Of a stretch of DNA of 36,296 nt, positions 9,701 through 16,953 are shown one piece after another. The notes under the pieces are model-generated. The model did no database searches, was not told the origin of the DNA, and saw only the letters and a program-made list of their open reading frames with translations. The translations under genes and the position numbers were made by a program. This DNA comes from Acidobacteriota bacterium (GTDB lineage Bacteria > Acidobacteriota > Terriglobia > UBA7540), in the NCBI GenBank assembly GCA_902812465.1, contig CADDZE010000037.1, forward strand, positions 1 to 36,296, given 5' to 3'. Numbering within the stretch: position 1 is the stretch's first letter; each line of letters opens with the position of its first letter.

Positions 9701-10191
9701 CTTTCCAGAGCTCGGAGCTTCGGGAGAGAAGGGAAGCTTGCGGGATAGGCGACCGGCTGAAGCATCTCCTCGGCGCGCTGGTATCCCTCTTCCAGGCCCT
9801 GGCTCAAGTCGTCACGCAGCGCCTGCGGCCAGCGGGGATCGTCGAAGACCCGGGGTTCAGCCCGCAGGGACACGCCAGCATTGATCAGCGACGTGCCGCC
9901 CAGGCCGCAGCCCACCAGCGCGTTCATTTCCGGGTTGACGCGGAAGTCGAAGAGGGCGGTGCGCGACCCTAAGTGGCCGTCAGGAGTGTCGACTTGGCTC
10001 TCCCGCAGCACTTCTGCTTCGCTGTCCGGGTACTCACCCGGCAATAGCTCCCGGCCCCGCTCCAGTACGCAAACGGTCTGCCCGGCTCGCGACAGTCTCG
10101 AGGCGGCGATCGCCCCGCCGTAGCCGGAGCCCACAACCACCACCGTATAGTGATCTCTGATGGACGCAATCGGCAGCGCCAGACGCCGCAT
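6757..10191 (-). CDS. GMC oxidoreductase-alpha/beta hydrolase fusion (cholesterol-oxidase-like)
   Basis: A 1144-residue three-part protein from ATG 10191, with GAGG eight bases upstream. Residues about 15-550 are a GMC flavoenzyme: the FAD-binding 'GSGYGG' at 21-26, the motif 'HPLGGC' with catalytic His482, and 'VNPLLTISALAE' with Asn532, as in cholesterol-oxidase-type GMC enzymes. Residues about 585-795 are a linker domain typical of these long bacterial proteins ('FTERMRGYWS', 'YYFQGFKEL'). Residues about 805-1144 are an alpha/beta hydrolase with 'HGLGVSS' at 836, nucleophile elbow 'AHCFGATT' at 913-920, 'HGAENECFLP' near 1080 and His1118 in 'GYGHLD'. The nucleophile position is Cys915 instead of Ser. 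Residues 196-206 read CxxCxxCxxxC, ferredoxin-like. There is no signal peptide. Likely role: oxidation of a sterol-like or other bulky alcohol coupled to ester or lactone hydrolysis. The substrate is not deducible. Confidence 0.88.
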   Translation of the reverse strand: MRRLALPIASIRDHYTVVVVGSGYGGAIAASRLSRAGQTVCVLERGRELLPGEYPDSEAEVLRESQVDTPDGHLGSRTALFDFRVNPEMNALVGCGLGGTSLINAGVSLRAEPRVFDDPRWPQALRDDLSQGLEEGYQRAEEMLQPVAYPASFPSLPKLRALERSAAALGHPFRRAPINVTFADRTNAAGVAQQACKLCGDCITGCNYGAKNTLLMNYLPDAVNHGAEIFTQVTVRHVERRGGRWLVHYQVLDSGRERFDAPTAFVAADIVLLAAGTFGSTEILLRSRAGGLPLSGRLGYHFTGNGDLLGFGYACDDVIEGIGFGRHLPQGRAPVGPTITGVIDARQQRELAEGMVIEEGAVPGALAVFLPEALAAAARAGGSPERPSLRRMEQEAASILLGPYRGATRNTQTYLVMAHDDGNGRMTLENDRLRIHWPGAGSQPVFDRASQCLDAASRALGGQYVKNPLWIRLFRHELITVHPLGGCVMAEDAERGVVNHKGQVFAGTQGSAVYEGLYVADGSVIPRPLGVNPLLTISALAERCCALLAKDHGWTIPYRGDTASLPVEAPTGRPAKPPLSPATLGIEFTERMRGYWSTEIKDDYERAAAAGRSSNSTFEFILTIQTDDLEQMLADPTHLARMAGTVTAPALSPQPLTASDGVFNLFVADPERVDTQQMRYRMKLVTEEGRAYYFQGFKELHRDSTHDLWADTTTLYITVHDGPTPDAPVLGRGILRIGLEDFARQLATIRVTHAHTFDERLKALARFGQSFAGELFEIYAGIFASPAVFNPSAPPRKRRPLRAPAPEVHAFKTTDGVPLRLTRYQAGKKGPVILLHGLGVSSLIFAIDTIETNLVEYLCARGFDVWLLDNRASIALPSAAQPLSGDLIALYDYPAAVAKVRQISGSQTVQVFAHCFGATTLVMAMLAGLQGVRSAVCSQVATHLIAPLTTRVKCGIHFPELLARLGIRSLTAYAAPRTGHDSWHERLYDLALRLLAPGGPEGCSSPVCHRITFLYSRLYQHEQLNQATHDVLHEMFGVASIGAFEHLARMVRAGHVVTREGKDLYLPHLERLALPLAFIHGAENECFLPESTEVAYRWLQQRHGSRFYRREVVPGYGHLDCIIGKNASQDVYPLIADHLEATNS

Positions 10192-10550
10192 CTCCGTGCC
10201 TCGCTGAACCCAAGTCAGGTGCTGCGGGCTTGTCTACTCAAGCCGCAGCGCCGCCTTCTCTTCAGGCTAACAACCGCCGCCGAGACCATGGCGACGCGCG
10301 AGGCTAGTGAGACAGTTTTCTAATTCCTGTCTTTCGAAGGGGTTAAGACGAGTTAGAGAGCTGCTCGCGATCCGGGAGGTGGTTGAGTGTGGCAAGAAGC
10401 AACAAAGCGGCGAGTTTGGGCTGAACGATCACCATTTCTCCAGCTGGCGCTGGCCACCGTTCCCCGCACGCCGAAGCGTCCTTCTTCTGGCTTCGCCGGG
10501 CTCAGGAGTTGGGGCTAGCGTGCTTGAATAGCCCGGAAGAAACCCGCGAC
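10192..10550. other. 359-bp non-coding spacer upstream of the GMC gene
   Basis: The spacer lies between the NUDIX gene and the GMC fusion, both on the minus strand. It contains the inverted repeat listed separately at 10221-10249. No open frame in it has credible protein composition, and no tRNA or other RNA gene was recognised. No convincing -35/-10 pair was seen either, although the GMC gene presumably has its promoter here. Confidence 0.5.
10221..10249 (-). promoter_or_regulatory. Inverted repeat in the GMC-gene leader
   Basis: The arms GCTGCGGGCTTG (10221-10232) and CAAGCCGCAGC (10239-10249) pair along 11 bases with one bulged G and a short loop. The hairpin lies 30 bp upstream of the GMC-fusion start codon, in what would be its 5' leader. 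There is no T-run on either side, so it is not a classic terminator. It could be an operator or a leader hairpin. The symmetry is seen directly; the function is inference. Confidence 0.35.
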
Positions 10551-11036
10551 TCACTTGGAAAGTAAGCGAAAGGCTTCGCCGATGGCGCTTCTGGCAGCCT
10601 GGGTCAGCCGATAGCGGGTGAGCTCCGGCGGTGCCACCCACCGGGCATCCAGGACGTCTGATGCGGGACGAAGCAGGCCCGACTTTAAGCGGCAGGCGTA
10701 ATCGATGATCACATAGTGGTAGCGAACGCGGCGGCCATGGCGCCGTCGCGGCTGCTGACGGTTGGAGTCTTTGGCATGCGCAGCTCCTCGGCGGGCGTAG
10801 AGCACACGGTCGAGCACTGCGACAACCTGGACGGGTTCGACCTCCAGGCCAGTCTCCTCCTTGACTTCGCGCCGGACACCCTCCGCCAATCTTTCACCTA
10901 CCTCCAGGGCACCGCCGGGAATTGACCACCGGCCCTTTAGCGGCTCGCGGCTACGGCGGACCAGCAACACCCGGCGGCGATGGATCACCACGCCGCCCAC
11001 GGCGATCACCGGTCGATCTGGGTATTCGCGCTTCAT
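10551..11036 (-). CDS. NUDIX hydrolase
   Basis: A 161-residue protein started at ATG 11036, with AGGATCGGG just upstream. The longer frame to 11423 would run into the divergent PpiD-like gene and has non-protein-like composition. The Nudix box is complete: Gly42, Glu48, then 'REVKEETGL' at residues 56-64 (GX5EX7REUXEEXGU), which binds the divalent metals used to cleave nucleoside-diphosphate-X substrates. 'PVIAVGGVVIHRRRVLLVRR' at residues 9-28 is the standard first strand pair. A basic insertion (residues about 82-103, rich in Arg, Gln and His) precedes 'VRYHYVIIDY', which is longer than in compact MutT-type enzymes. Substrate preference (ADP-ribose, oxidised nucleotides or others) cannot be assigned. 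It is transcribed divergently from the PpiD-like gene, with 195 bp between start codons. Confidence 0.88.
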   Translation of the reverse strand: MKREYPDRPVIAVGGVVIHRRRVLLVRRSREPLKGRWSIPGGALEVGERLAEGVRREVKEETGLEVEPVQVVAVLDRVLYARRGAAHAKDSNRQQPRRRHGRRVRYHYVIIDYACRLKSGLLRPASDVLDARWVAPPELTRYRLTQAARSAIGEAFRLLSK

Positions 11037-11183
11037 CCCGATCCTGTCGATCCCCAGCGCCAGCCCACGCGGGGTTAAGTCGGCTCGACGGCACAAAGGA
11101 TCCCGAATCGAGGGCCAACCATGGGCCCCGCAATCCCGACGGGCAGCCAGGCCCTCCCCGTCCGTCGACGGGGGCATCATCGA

Positions 11184-11213
11184 TTGTGCCGCAGGCGATC
11201 TTAGCCCTATAAT
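11184..11213 (+). promoter_or_regulatory. Predicted sigma70-type promoter of the PpiD-like gene
   Basis: TTGTGC (11184-11189), an 18-base gap and a perfect TATAAT (11208-11213). Transcription would begin near 11220, leaving a short leader that contains the AGGAG ribosome-binding site at 11221-11225 ahead of ATG 11232. The -35 element is weak; the -10 is consensus. Confidence 0.6.
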
Positions 11214-11231
11214 GGCCGAGCAGGAGCTTCG

Positions 11232-13166
11232 ATGTACAGGTTCTTTCGGCGGAATCGCGAGGCGGTGAAGAAGTATTTGCTGATCTTCTTCCTCAGCATC
11301 GTGTCTCTGGGCATGGTGATCACGCTCATCCCCGGGCTGGGGAGCTTCGGCGACAACCCGATGCGGACGAACGTGCTCGCTTCTCTGAACGGTGCGGATA
11401 TTACCGCTCAGGATCTGCGGCAAAGCATCGAAGGCCAGCTTCGCAGCCTGCCCGCTGGAGCCGGCGCTCAGTGGGTCAGCTTCATGGCAAGCAGCACCTT
11501 AGATAATATGGTGATGCAGCGTGTACTCCTCGTCCAGGCTAAGAAGATGGGCATTGAGGCCTCGGACCAGGAGCTCCTGCAAGCCCTCCAGAGCGACCCC
11601 CTCCTTTACCAAAATGGCCAGTTCGTGGGCATGGACCAGTATGAGAACGTCATCCAACAGCAAACCGGCATGAGCGTCGGCCAGTTCGAAGCCATGCTGC
11701 GCCAGAGCATCATCCTGGATAAGATGCGCGATATCATCACCGACGGAGTTCAGGTGACCCCCGAGGAGGTTCATCAGGAGTACCTGCGCAGGAATGCCAA
11801 GGCCAAGATCGCTTACGTAGTCTTCGACCCCAGCCAGCTTCTGAAGGAAGTCAAGGTGAGCCCCGAAGCGCTCCAGGCCTACTTTCAGAAGAACCCGTCG
11901 CGCTACAAACTTCCTGAACAGAGAAGGCTCCGCTACGTGCTGATCACCAACCAGCAGGCTCCCGCGCAGATGAGCGACCAGGAACTGAGGGAGTACTACA
12001 CGCAGCATCTTGCTGATTACCGCGTACCGGACCGCGTCAAGGTCGCGCACATCCTATTCAAGACCACGGGCAAGAGTTCAGCCGAAATAGCCGACGTCAC
12101 CAAGAAGGCGCGGGACGTGCTGGCGCAGGTTAGGGCAGGAGGCAACTTTGCTGAGCTGGCCAAAAAGTACTCCGAGGATACCGCCACCGCCCCGAATGGG
12201 GGTGAGCTGGGTTGGATTGTTCGCGGCCAGACCGTGAAGGAATTCGAGACAGCCGCGTTCTCGATGAAGCCGGGCCAGGTGAGCGACTTGATTCAAACCA
12301 CCTACGGCATTCACATTATTCGAGTGGAAGACCGACAGATTGCCCACTTGCAGTCGTTTGACGAGGTCAAAGACTCGATCCGCACGAAGCTCGAGCAGGA
12401 AAAGCAGGCGGCCGCTAAGCAGGCGTTGGCCGATAACCTGGTGCGCGAGATCAAGGCTCAGCCCCAGAAATTCGTCGAGATTGTCCGCAAGGCCGGCCTC
12501 GATCCCCGGGAGACACCCCTTTTCAGGTACAACCAAGCTGTTCCTGACCTGGGCAACAGCGAGGGTCTGGAAAACTTGGCGTTCCAGCTCCGCACGGGTG
12601 AAGTGGGCTCCCTTACCGTGCCCAAGGGAACCGCAGTGATCCAGGTGGCGGAGATTGTGCCCGAGCATACGCCCAAACTGGACGAAGTCCGTGCGCAGGT
12701 GGAGGAGGATTACCGCGCCGAACAGTCGAAAGTGCTGGCTGAACAGAAGGCCCAGGCGTTTGCGGCGCTTTGTAAGAAGGAAGGCTTCCGCAAGGCCGCC
12801 CAGGACGAGGGCCTGACGGTGAAAGAGAGCCAGGACTTTACTCAGAACGATCAGGTGGGGGATATTATTCCAGGGTCTTCGCTGGCAGCCGCTTTCACCC
12901 TTGCGCCAGGCCAGACCAGTGACGTAGTCTCGGTGGGCAGCACGCGCGTCGTTTTCCAGGTGATCTCTCACACTCCCGCCGATGAAGCCGGCTTCGCCAG
13001 CCAACGGGAGCAATTACGGGAACAACTTTTGGAGCAGAAGCGCAACCTGGTCTTTGAGATCTATCAGCAGAACTTGAAGCGCCAGATGATGGCCTCAGGT
13101 TCGCTGAAAATCAATGAGGCAGCCCTGAAACAGTTCATTGCTGCCTACGGAGGCAGTCACGGGTAA
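11232..13166 (+). CDS. ppiD: PpiD/SurA-like membrane-anchored peptidyl-prolyl isomerase
   Basis: A 644-residue protein with AGGAG six bases before ATG 11232. Layout: a cytoplasmic basic N-terminus, one membrane helix (residues about 14-36, 'KYLLIFFLSIVSLGMVITLI'), a SurA-N-type helical chaperone region (about 45-200, 'LASLNGADITAQDLRQSIEG' and 'LDNMVMQRVLLVQAKKMGIE'), and one parvulin rotamase domain at about 267-367 with 'VAHILFK', 'ELGWIVRGQTVKEFE' and 'YGIHIIRVEDR'. A second helical/beta region follows to the C-terminus, possibly a degenerate parvulin copy. Length and layout match PpiD (single N-terminal anchor, periplasmic chaperone). It should assist folding of exported proteins at the inner membrane. 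It precedes the small RHH gene and the AlkP module but has its own promoter. An orthologue-level ppiD assignment is less certain than the family. Confidence 0.9.
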   Translation: MYRFFRRNREAVKKYLLIFFLSIVSLGMVITLIPGLGSFGDNPMRTNVLASLNGADITAQDLRQSIEGQLRSLPAGAGAQWVSFMASSTLDNMVMQRVLLVQAKKMGIEASDQELLQALQSDPLLYQNGQFVGMDQYENVIQQQTGMSVGQFEAMLRQSIILDKMRDIITDGVQVTPEEVHQEYLRRNAKAKIAYVVFDPSQLLKEVKVSPEALQAYFQKNPSRYKLPEQRRLRYVLITNQQAPAQMSDQELREYYTQHLADYRVPDRVKVAHILFKTTGKSSAEIADVTKKARDVLAQVRAGGNFAELAKKYSEDTATAPNGGELGWIVRGQTVKEFETAAFSMKPGQVSDLIQTTYGIHIIRVEDRQIAHLQSFDEVKDSIRTKLEQEKQAAAKQALADNLVREIKAQPQKFVEIVRKAGLDPRETPLFRYNQAVPDLGNSEGLENLAFQLRTGEVGSLTVPKGTAVIQVAEIVPEHTPKLDEVRAQVEEDYRAEQSKVLAEQKAQAFAALCKKEGFRKAAQDEGLTVKESQDFTQNDQVGDIIPGSSLAAAFTLAPGQTSDVVSVGSTRVVFQVISHTPADEAGFASQREQLREQLLEQKRNLVFEIYQQNLKRQMMASGSLKINEAALKQFIAAYGGSHG

Positions 13167-13328
13167 CGAGGCCAACGGATCTTCGTGCTACCCAACAGCG
13201 GCTTAGCTGGGTCCGGGGTCTCCGAAGGTTTTTCACGTGCACCGACAAGCGGCGCTTGCAAGATGCGCCTGCAGCTCCCATCGTTGGCCTCACCTAAATT
13301 GCGGCGCGGCGTGCCGCGGGAGCCTGGT

Positions 13329-13535
13329 ATGCTGGGACACCGGATCAAACTCGACGACGAGCTGATGGATAAGGTGAAGCAGTGCGCCTCCAAGGCTGGG
13401 TACGCCTCGCCGGAGGAGTTTGTCAGGCACGTCGTGGAGAGGGAAATAGCCCGGCTTTTGGGTCCTCGTGAGACTCCGGACGATCCCGAAGAGGAAGTGA
13501 AGCAGCGGCTGCAAGGTCTGGGCTACATCGAATGA
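13329..13535 (+). CDS. Small ribbon-helix-helix-like protein
   Basis: 68 residues from ATG 13329, with GGGAG at a good distance upstream. The longer frame from 13185 lacks such a site. 'HRIKLDDELMDKVKQCASKA' followed by 'YASPEEFVRHVVEREIARLL' is the beta strand, helix, turn, helix order of CopG/MetJ-type ribbon-helix-helix proteins, which dimerise to bind operator DNA. The tail ends 'KQRLQGLGYIE'; the 'LGY' ending is a pattern I associate with several acidobacterial envelope and sulfatase-like proteins. No toxin gene follows, so it is not an obvious antitoxin. The next gene, 56 bp downstream, starts the membrane protein/AlkP module, which it might regulate. That link is inference from position only. 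Confidence 0.75.
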   Translation: MLGHRIKLDDELMDKVKQCASKAGYASPEEFVRHVVEREIARLLGPRETPDDPEEEVKQRLQGLGYIE

Positions 13536-13591
13536 TCCTGCGAACTTTGGTATGGGCGATGCTGGCTTGACGAGCCGCGCGTCCACCGCCC

Positions 13592-14410
13592 ATGGATGCC
13601 CTTCGAGCCCTGATCGACCGCACGTTTGATTTGTTCTTCCGCCCCTTTCGCGATATCCATCCCGCTTACGGGCTCTCAGCCGCCTCCTTCGTCACGGGCG
13701 TGATGGCTATGCTCGTGTTCCGCTACGCATCAAACCAGCCAGCCATGCGCCGCGCGAAGAGTCGCATTCAGGCGCACATCCTGGAACTGCGCCTCTTTCC
13801 GGACCAACCGGGCGTCGTGATGTGCGCTTACGGGCGAATTCTGCGCTTCACCGGAGCCTATCTGGTGCATGCGCTGAGGCCTTTGCTCATTCTGCTGCTT
13901 CCGGTGGCGATCATCATGGGGCAGCTGGATTTAAGGTTCAGCCATCTGCCGTTGCGGCCGGGCGAGTTGTTTATCGTAAAGGCTGAATTGGCCGATCCGC
14001 TCGCGGTTGATTCGAGCTCGCTCGCCGTGCCGCGTGGCCTGACGCTGACTGCCCCGCCTGTACACATTCCTGCCCTGCAGGAAGTGGACTGGCGGCTTCG
14101 CGCCGACGGGTACGGGGAATTCTTGCCGGCCGTGATCGCCGCAGGCCACGCATTCCCGAAGAGGGTTGTTGTATCAAACGGCCTGGTCCGCCTCGCGGTG
14201 CGGCGTGTCCAGGCGCACCTTTGGGAGCGGCTCCTCGATCCCGGGGAAGAACCAATGCCCGCCGGCAGTGCGGTGCGGGCCATCGAGGTCGGCTATAGGC
14301 CCCGAATCATCGACCTAGGCCGCTTCCAGACGGGCTGGCTAGGCTTTTTCCTGGTGGCGTCGCTCGTTTCCGGCTGGATGGTGAAGGTGATGTTGAGGAT
14401 CGAGCTATGA
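13592..14410 (+). CDS. Three-helix membrane protein of unknown function
   Basis: A 272-residue protein, ATG 13592. One membrane helix lies at about residues 29-46 ('AASFVTGVMAMLVFRYAS'). A basic cytoplasmic segment follows ('NQPAMRRAKSRIQAHILELR', 47-66), then a second helical hairpin region at about 90-112 ('LVHALRPLLILLLPVAIIMG'). An extracytoplasmic beta-rich domain spans about 113-245, and a final helix lies at about 249-268. I recognise the pattern 'snQ..i+raK.RiqAhlLElRLF' as a recurring conserved bacterial hypothetical. The first helix plus charged helix loosely resembles EMC3/DUF106-type proteins, but the beta domain does not, and I do not claim homology. Its stop overlaps the next gene's start (ATGA at 14407-14410), so the two are translationally coupled and probably act together in the envelope. 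Confidence 0.7.
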   Translation: MDALRALIDRTFDLFFRPFRDIHPAYGLSAASFVTGVMAMLVFRYASNQPAMRRAKSRIQAHILELRLFPDQPGVVMCAYGRILRFTGAYLVHALRPLLILLLPVAIIMGQLDLRFSHLPLRPGELFIVKAELADPLAVDSSSLAVPRGLTLTAPPVHIPALQEVDWRLRADGYGEFLPAVIAAGHAFPKRVVVSNGLVRLAVRRVQAHLWERLLDPGEEPMPAGSAVRAIEVGYRPRIIDLGRFQTGWLGFFLVASLVSGWMVKVMLRIEL

Positions 14411-16668
14411 ATCGGCAACTCGCCGCGAGCGTCGCCGGGGGTCTGGCCGCGCCAATGTGTACCCTCCGGCAGCGGGTCAAGGCCTGGGCGCGGGCGTGCT
14501 GGTGGGGATCAGCAAGCTCTTCCCGTGACGGAGTCCGCAGACCCGCAGCCGCTCTTCATGCAAGGCGGAACCTGCTCATCCTCGCGGCCCTGGCGATGAT
14601 CCTGGCCACGCCTGCAGCCGCTCATGCCTACGTGGGTCCGGGGGCCGGGTTCGCCTTCTTGTCATCCTTTCTGACGCTCTTTCTGGCCTTTGTCTATTCC
14701 TGCTTTGCCTTCGTCACCTGGCCCGTTCGCCGGATTATTCGTTGGGTCCGCGGATACAAGGCTTATCGCCGCGCCAAGGTGAAGCGGGTGGTGATTATAG
14801 GCTTTGACGGCATGGACCCCGATTTAGCAGTACGGTTCATGGAGGAAGGCAAACTGCCCAACCTCGCCCGCCTGCGGGACAGCGGAACTTTCCACCGCCT
14901 GGCTACCACCTGTCCTCCGATTTCGCCCGTCGCCTGGTCTTCCTTCATGACCGGCGTCAATCCAGGTAAGCACAACATCTATGACTTTCTCAGCCGCGAG
15001 CCCGGCTCCTATCTGCCCTCGCTTTCCTCGGCGCAGGTTCGCGGCAGTAAGCGTAAGCTGAAGGTGGGCAAATACGCGATCCCGTTAGGAAGGCCACGCG
15101 TGAGGCTGCTGCGCAAGGGAATACCCTTTTGGCATTTCCTGGCCAGGTCGGGCATTTTCTGCTCCGTGATCCGTGTGCCCATTACCTTTCCGCCGGAAAA
15201 ATTCAACGGCGTTCTTCTTTCCGGAATGTGCGTGCCGGACTTGCAGGGCAGCCAGGGGACGTTCTCCTTCTACTCTACTGCTGGCTCGGGAACGCAGCCC
15301 GTCGAAGGGGGCGTGCGAATACCGCTCTTAGCAGCAGACGGGTGGCTTCGATCGTACATTCCCGGACCAGACAATCCGCTGGTTCGTCGGAAGCGCGAAC
15401 AGTTGCGGATCGAGTTCCGTCTTAGGCCCGATGGGGCCCGCGACGGGGCGGAAGTCGAACTCAACGGCCGCCGGCTGTTCCTGCGCAGGGGCGAGTATTC
15501 GGACTGGATCGAGCTGAAATTCAAAGCGGGGCTGCAGGTAACGATTCAGGGCATTTGCCGTTTCTACCTTAAGACATTGGCCCCTTATGTCGAGCTCTAT
15601 GCCAGCCCGGTCAACATCGATCCCGGCCGGCCGGCCCTGCCCATTTCCCATCCGTTGATCTATTCCGTTTACTTGTCCAAGCTCCTGGGGCCGTACGCCA
15701 CGCTGGGCTTGGCGGAGGACACGTGGGCGCTGAACGAAGGCGCGCTCGACGACGAGGCCTTCCTCAAGCAGTGTTACCTCATCCAGGACGAGCGCGAGCG
15801 CATGTTTTTCGACGCCCTCGAGAAGACTCGCCGCGGCCTTTGCGTCTGTGTATTCGATATTACCGACCGCATCCAGCACATGTTCTGGCGCTACCTTGAT
15901 CCCTGGCACTCGCCAAGCTGCTCCGCCCAAGGCGGTTCGCGCTACGCGGGCGTCATCGAAGAGCTGTATGAGCGCATGGACGAACTCGTGGGCCGGATCC
16001 TGGAACGAGCGCCGGATGCGGTCCTGATGGTAGTTTCAGACCATGGCTTCAAGTCCTTTACCCGAGGTGTCAATATCAACAGCTGGCTCTGGCAAAACGG
16101 TTACTTGGCGCTGAAAGAGGGTGCCCGGCCGGGCGACCCATGGTTTGCCGGGGTGGACTGGCAGCGGACCCGCGCCTACGCACTTGGTCTGAACGGGCTC
16201 TACGTCAATCAGAGCGGACGCGAGCCGCAGGGCATCGTTTCGCCCGGGAAAGAAACACAACAGCTGAAGCAAGAGCTGGCCGAAAAGCTTCGAGGCTTGG
16301 TGGATCCGGCAACGGGGCGCGCGCCGATCACGCAAGTTTTCGACCGTGACCGGGCTTTTCGGGGCCCCTACCGGGAAAACGGGCCGGACCTGATCCTCGG
16401 ATATGCGGAAGGCTACCGCGCCGGCTGGGACTCGGTAACGGGCAGGGTAACCGAAACGACGTTTGAACAGAATAGCAAGGCCTGGAGCGGCGATCACTGC
16501 GTCGATCCGAGGCTGGTTCCCGGTGTGCTCTTCTCCAACCGCAAACTCACCTGCGAGAGCCCGGCCATCGTAGATGTTGCTCCGACCGTGTTGGAGTGGT
16601 TCGGCGTGCCGCTGCCGGCCTATCTGGATGGGAAGCCATGGGGATTAAACGGAGGTGCTTGCCAGTAG
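14407..16668 (+). CDS. Alkaline-phosphatase-superfamily phosphodiesterase, membrane-anchored
   Basis: A 753-residue protein whose ATG overlaps the previous stop by four bases. After a basic N-terminus come two hydrophobic segments (about residues 55-77 and 85-107), so the catalytic part is membrane-linked. 'VVIIGFDGMDPDLAVRF' holds the first metal Asp (about 134). 'PPISPVAWSSFMTGVNPG' holds the likely nucleophile Ser (about 173) at the position that is Thr or Ser in type I phosphodiesterase/nucleotide pyrophosphatase enzymes. 'DITDRIQHMFWRYLDP' and 'VVSDHGFKSF' (about 545) supply further Asp/His metal ligands, and 'SGDHCVDP' the last His. All expected ligands are present, so it should be active on a phosphomonoester or phosphodiester, probably a lipid or glycan head group. 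A 285-bp gap without a credible gene follows before a second enzyme of the same superfamily. Confidence 0.85.
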   Translation: MNRQLAASVAGGLAAPMCTLRQRVKAWARACWWGSASSSRDGVRRPAAALHARRNLLILAALAMILATPAAAHAYVGPGAGFAFLSSFLTLFLAFVYSCFAFVTWPVRRIIRWVRGYKAYRRAKVKRVVIIGFDGMDPDLAVRFMEEGKLPNLARLRDSGTFHRLATTCPPISPVAWSSFMTGVNPGKHNIYDFLSREPGSYLPSLSSAQVRGSKRKLKVGKYAIPLGRPRVRLLRKGIPFWHFLARSGIFCSVIRVPITFPPEKFNGVLLSGMCVPDLQGSQGTFSFYSTAGSGTQPVEGGVRIPLLAADGWLRSYIPGPDNPLVRRKREQLRIEFRLRPDGARDGAEVELNGRRLFLRRGEYSDWIELKFKAGLQVTIQGICRFYLKTLAPYVELYASPVNIDPGRPALPISHPLIYSVYLSKLLGPYATLGLAEDTWALNEGALDDEAFLKQCYLIQDERERMFFDALEKTRRGLCVCVFDITDRIQHMFWRYLDPWHSPSCSAQGGSRYAGVIEELYERMDELVGRILERAPDAVLMVVSDHGFKSFTRGVNINSWLWQNGYLALKEGARPGDPWFAGVDWQRTRAYALGLNGLYVNQSGREPQGIVSPGKETQQLKQELAEKLRGLVDPATGRAPITQVFDRDRAFRGPYRENGPDLILGYAEGYRAGWDSVTGRVTETTFEQNSKAWSGDHCVDPRLVPGVLFSNRKLTCESPAIVDVAPTVLEWFGVPLPAYLDGKPWGLNGGACQ

Positions 16669-16953
16669 GCGAATGGCGCGGCTGCTTCGCGGAGGGAGCG
16701 TCGTCATGGAAAGGAAGCGTGCCGCCGTGGATGCTAACCACCAGCTTGGCGCGAGGCTCGGCGTGCCGACGGATATTCGCCTGGCCTAGTTCAAAAGGCT
16801 GGCGCCGACTGGCTCAAGCCGGATGGCTTGGACTTCTGCTTGCCTCAAAGGCAAGCTGGACAAAAGGCGAAGAGAAGAGCGGAGGCTGAAAGTTTCGGAT
16901 CGGGATGGAAAGCTTGCGTTCCCAACGGACGATCCATCATCACTAACCGTCCC

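Noticed and set aside
10307-10531. 74-residue plus-strand frame between the GMC and NUDIX genes
   Set aside because: No ribosome-binding site, composition atypical and no motif; the spacer appears non-coding.
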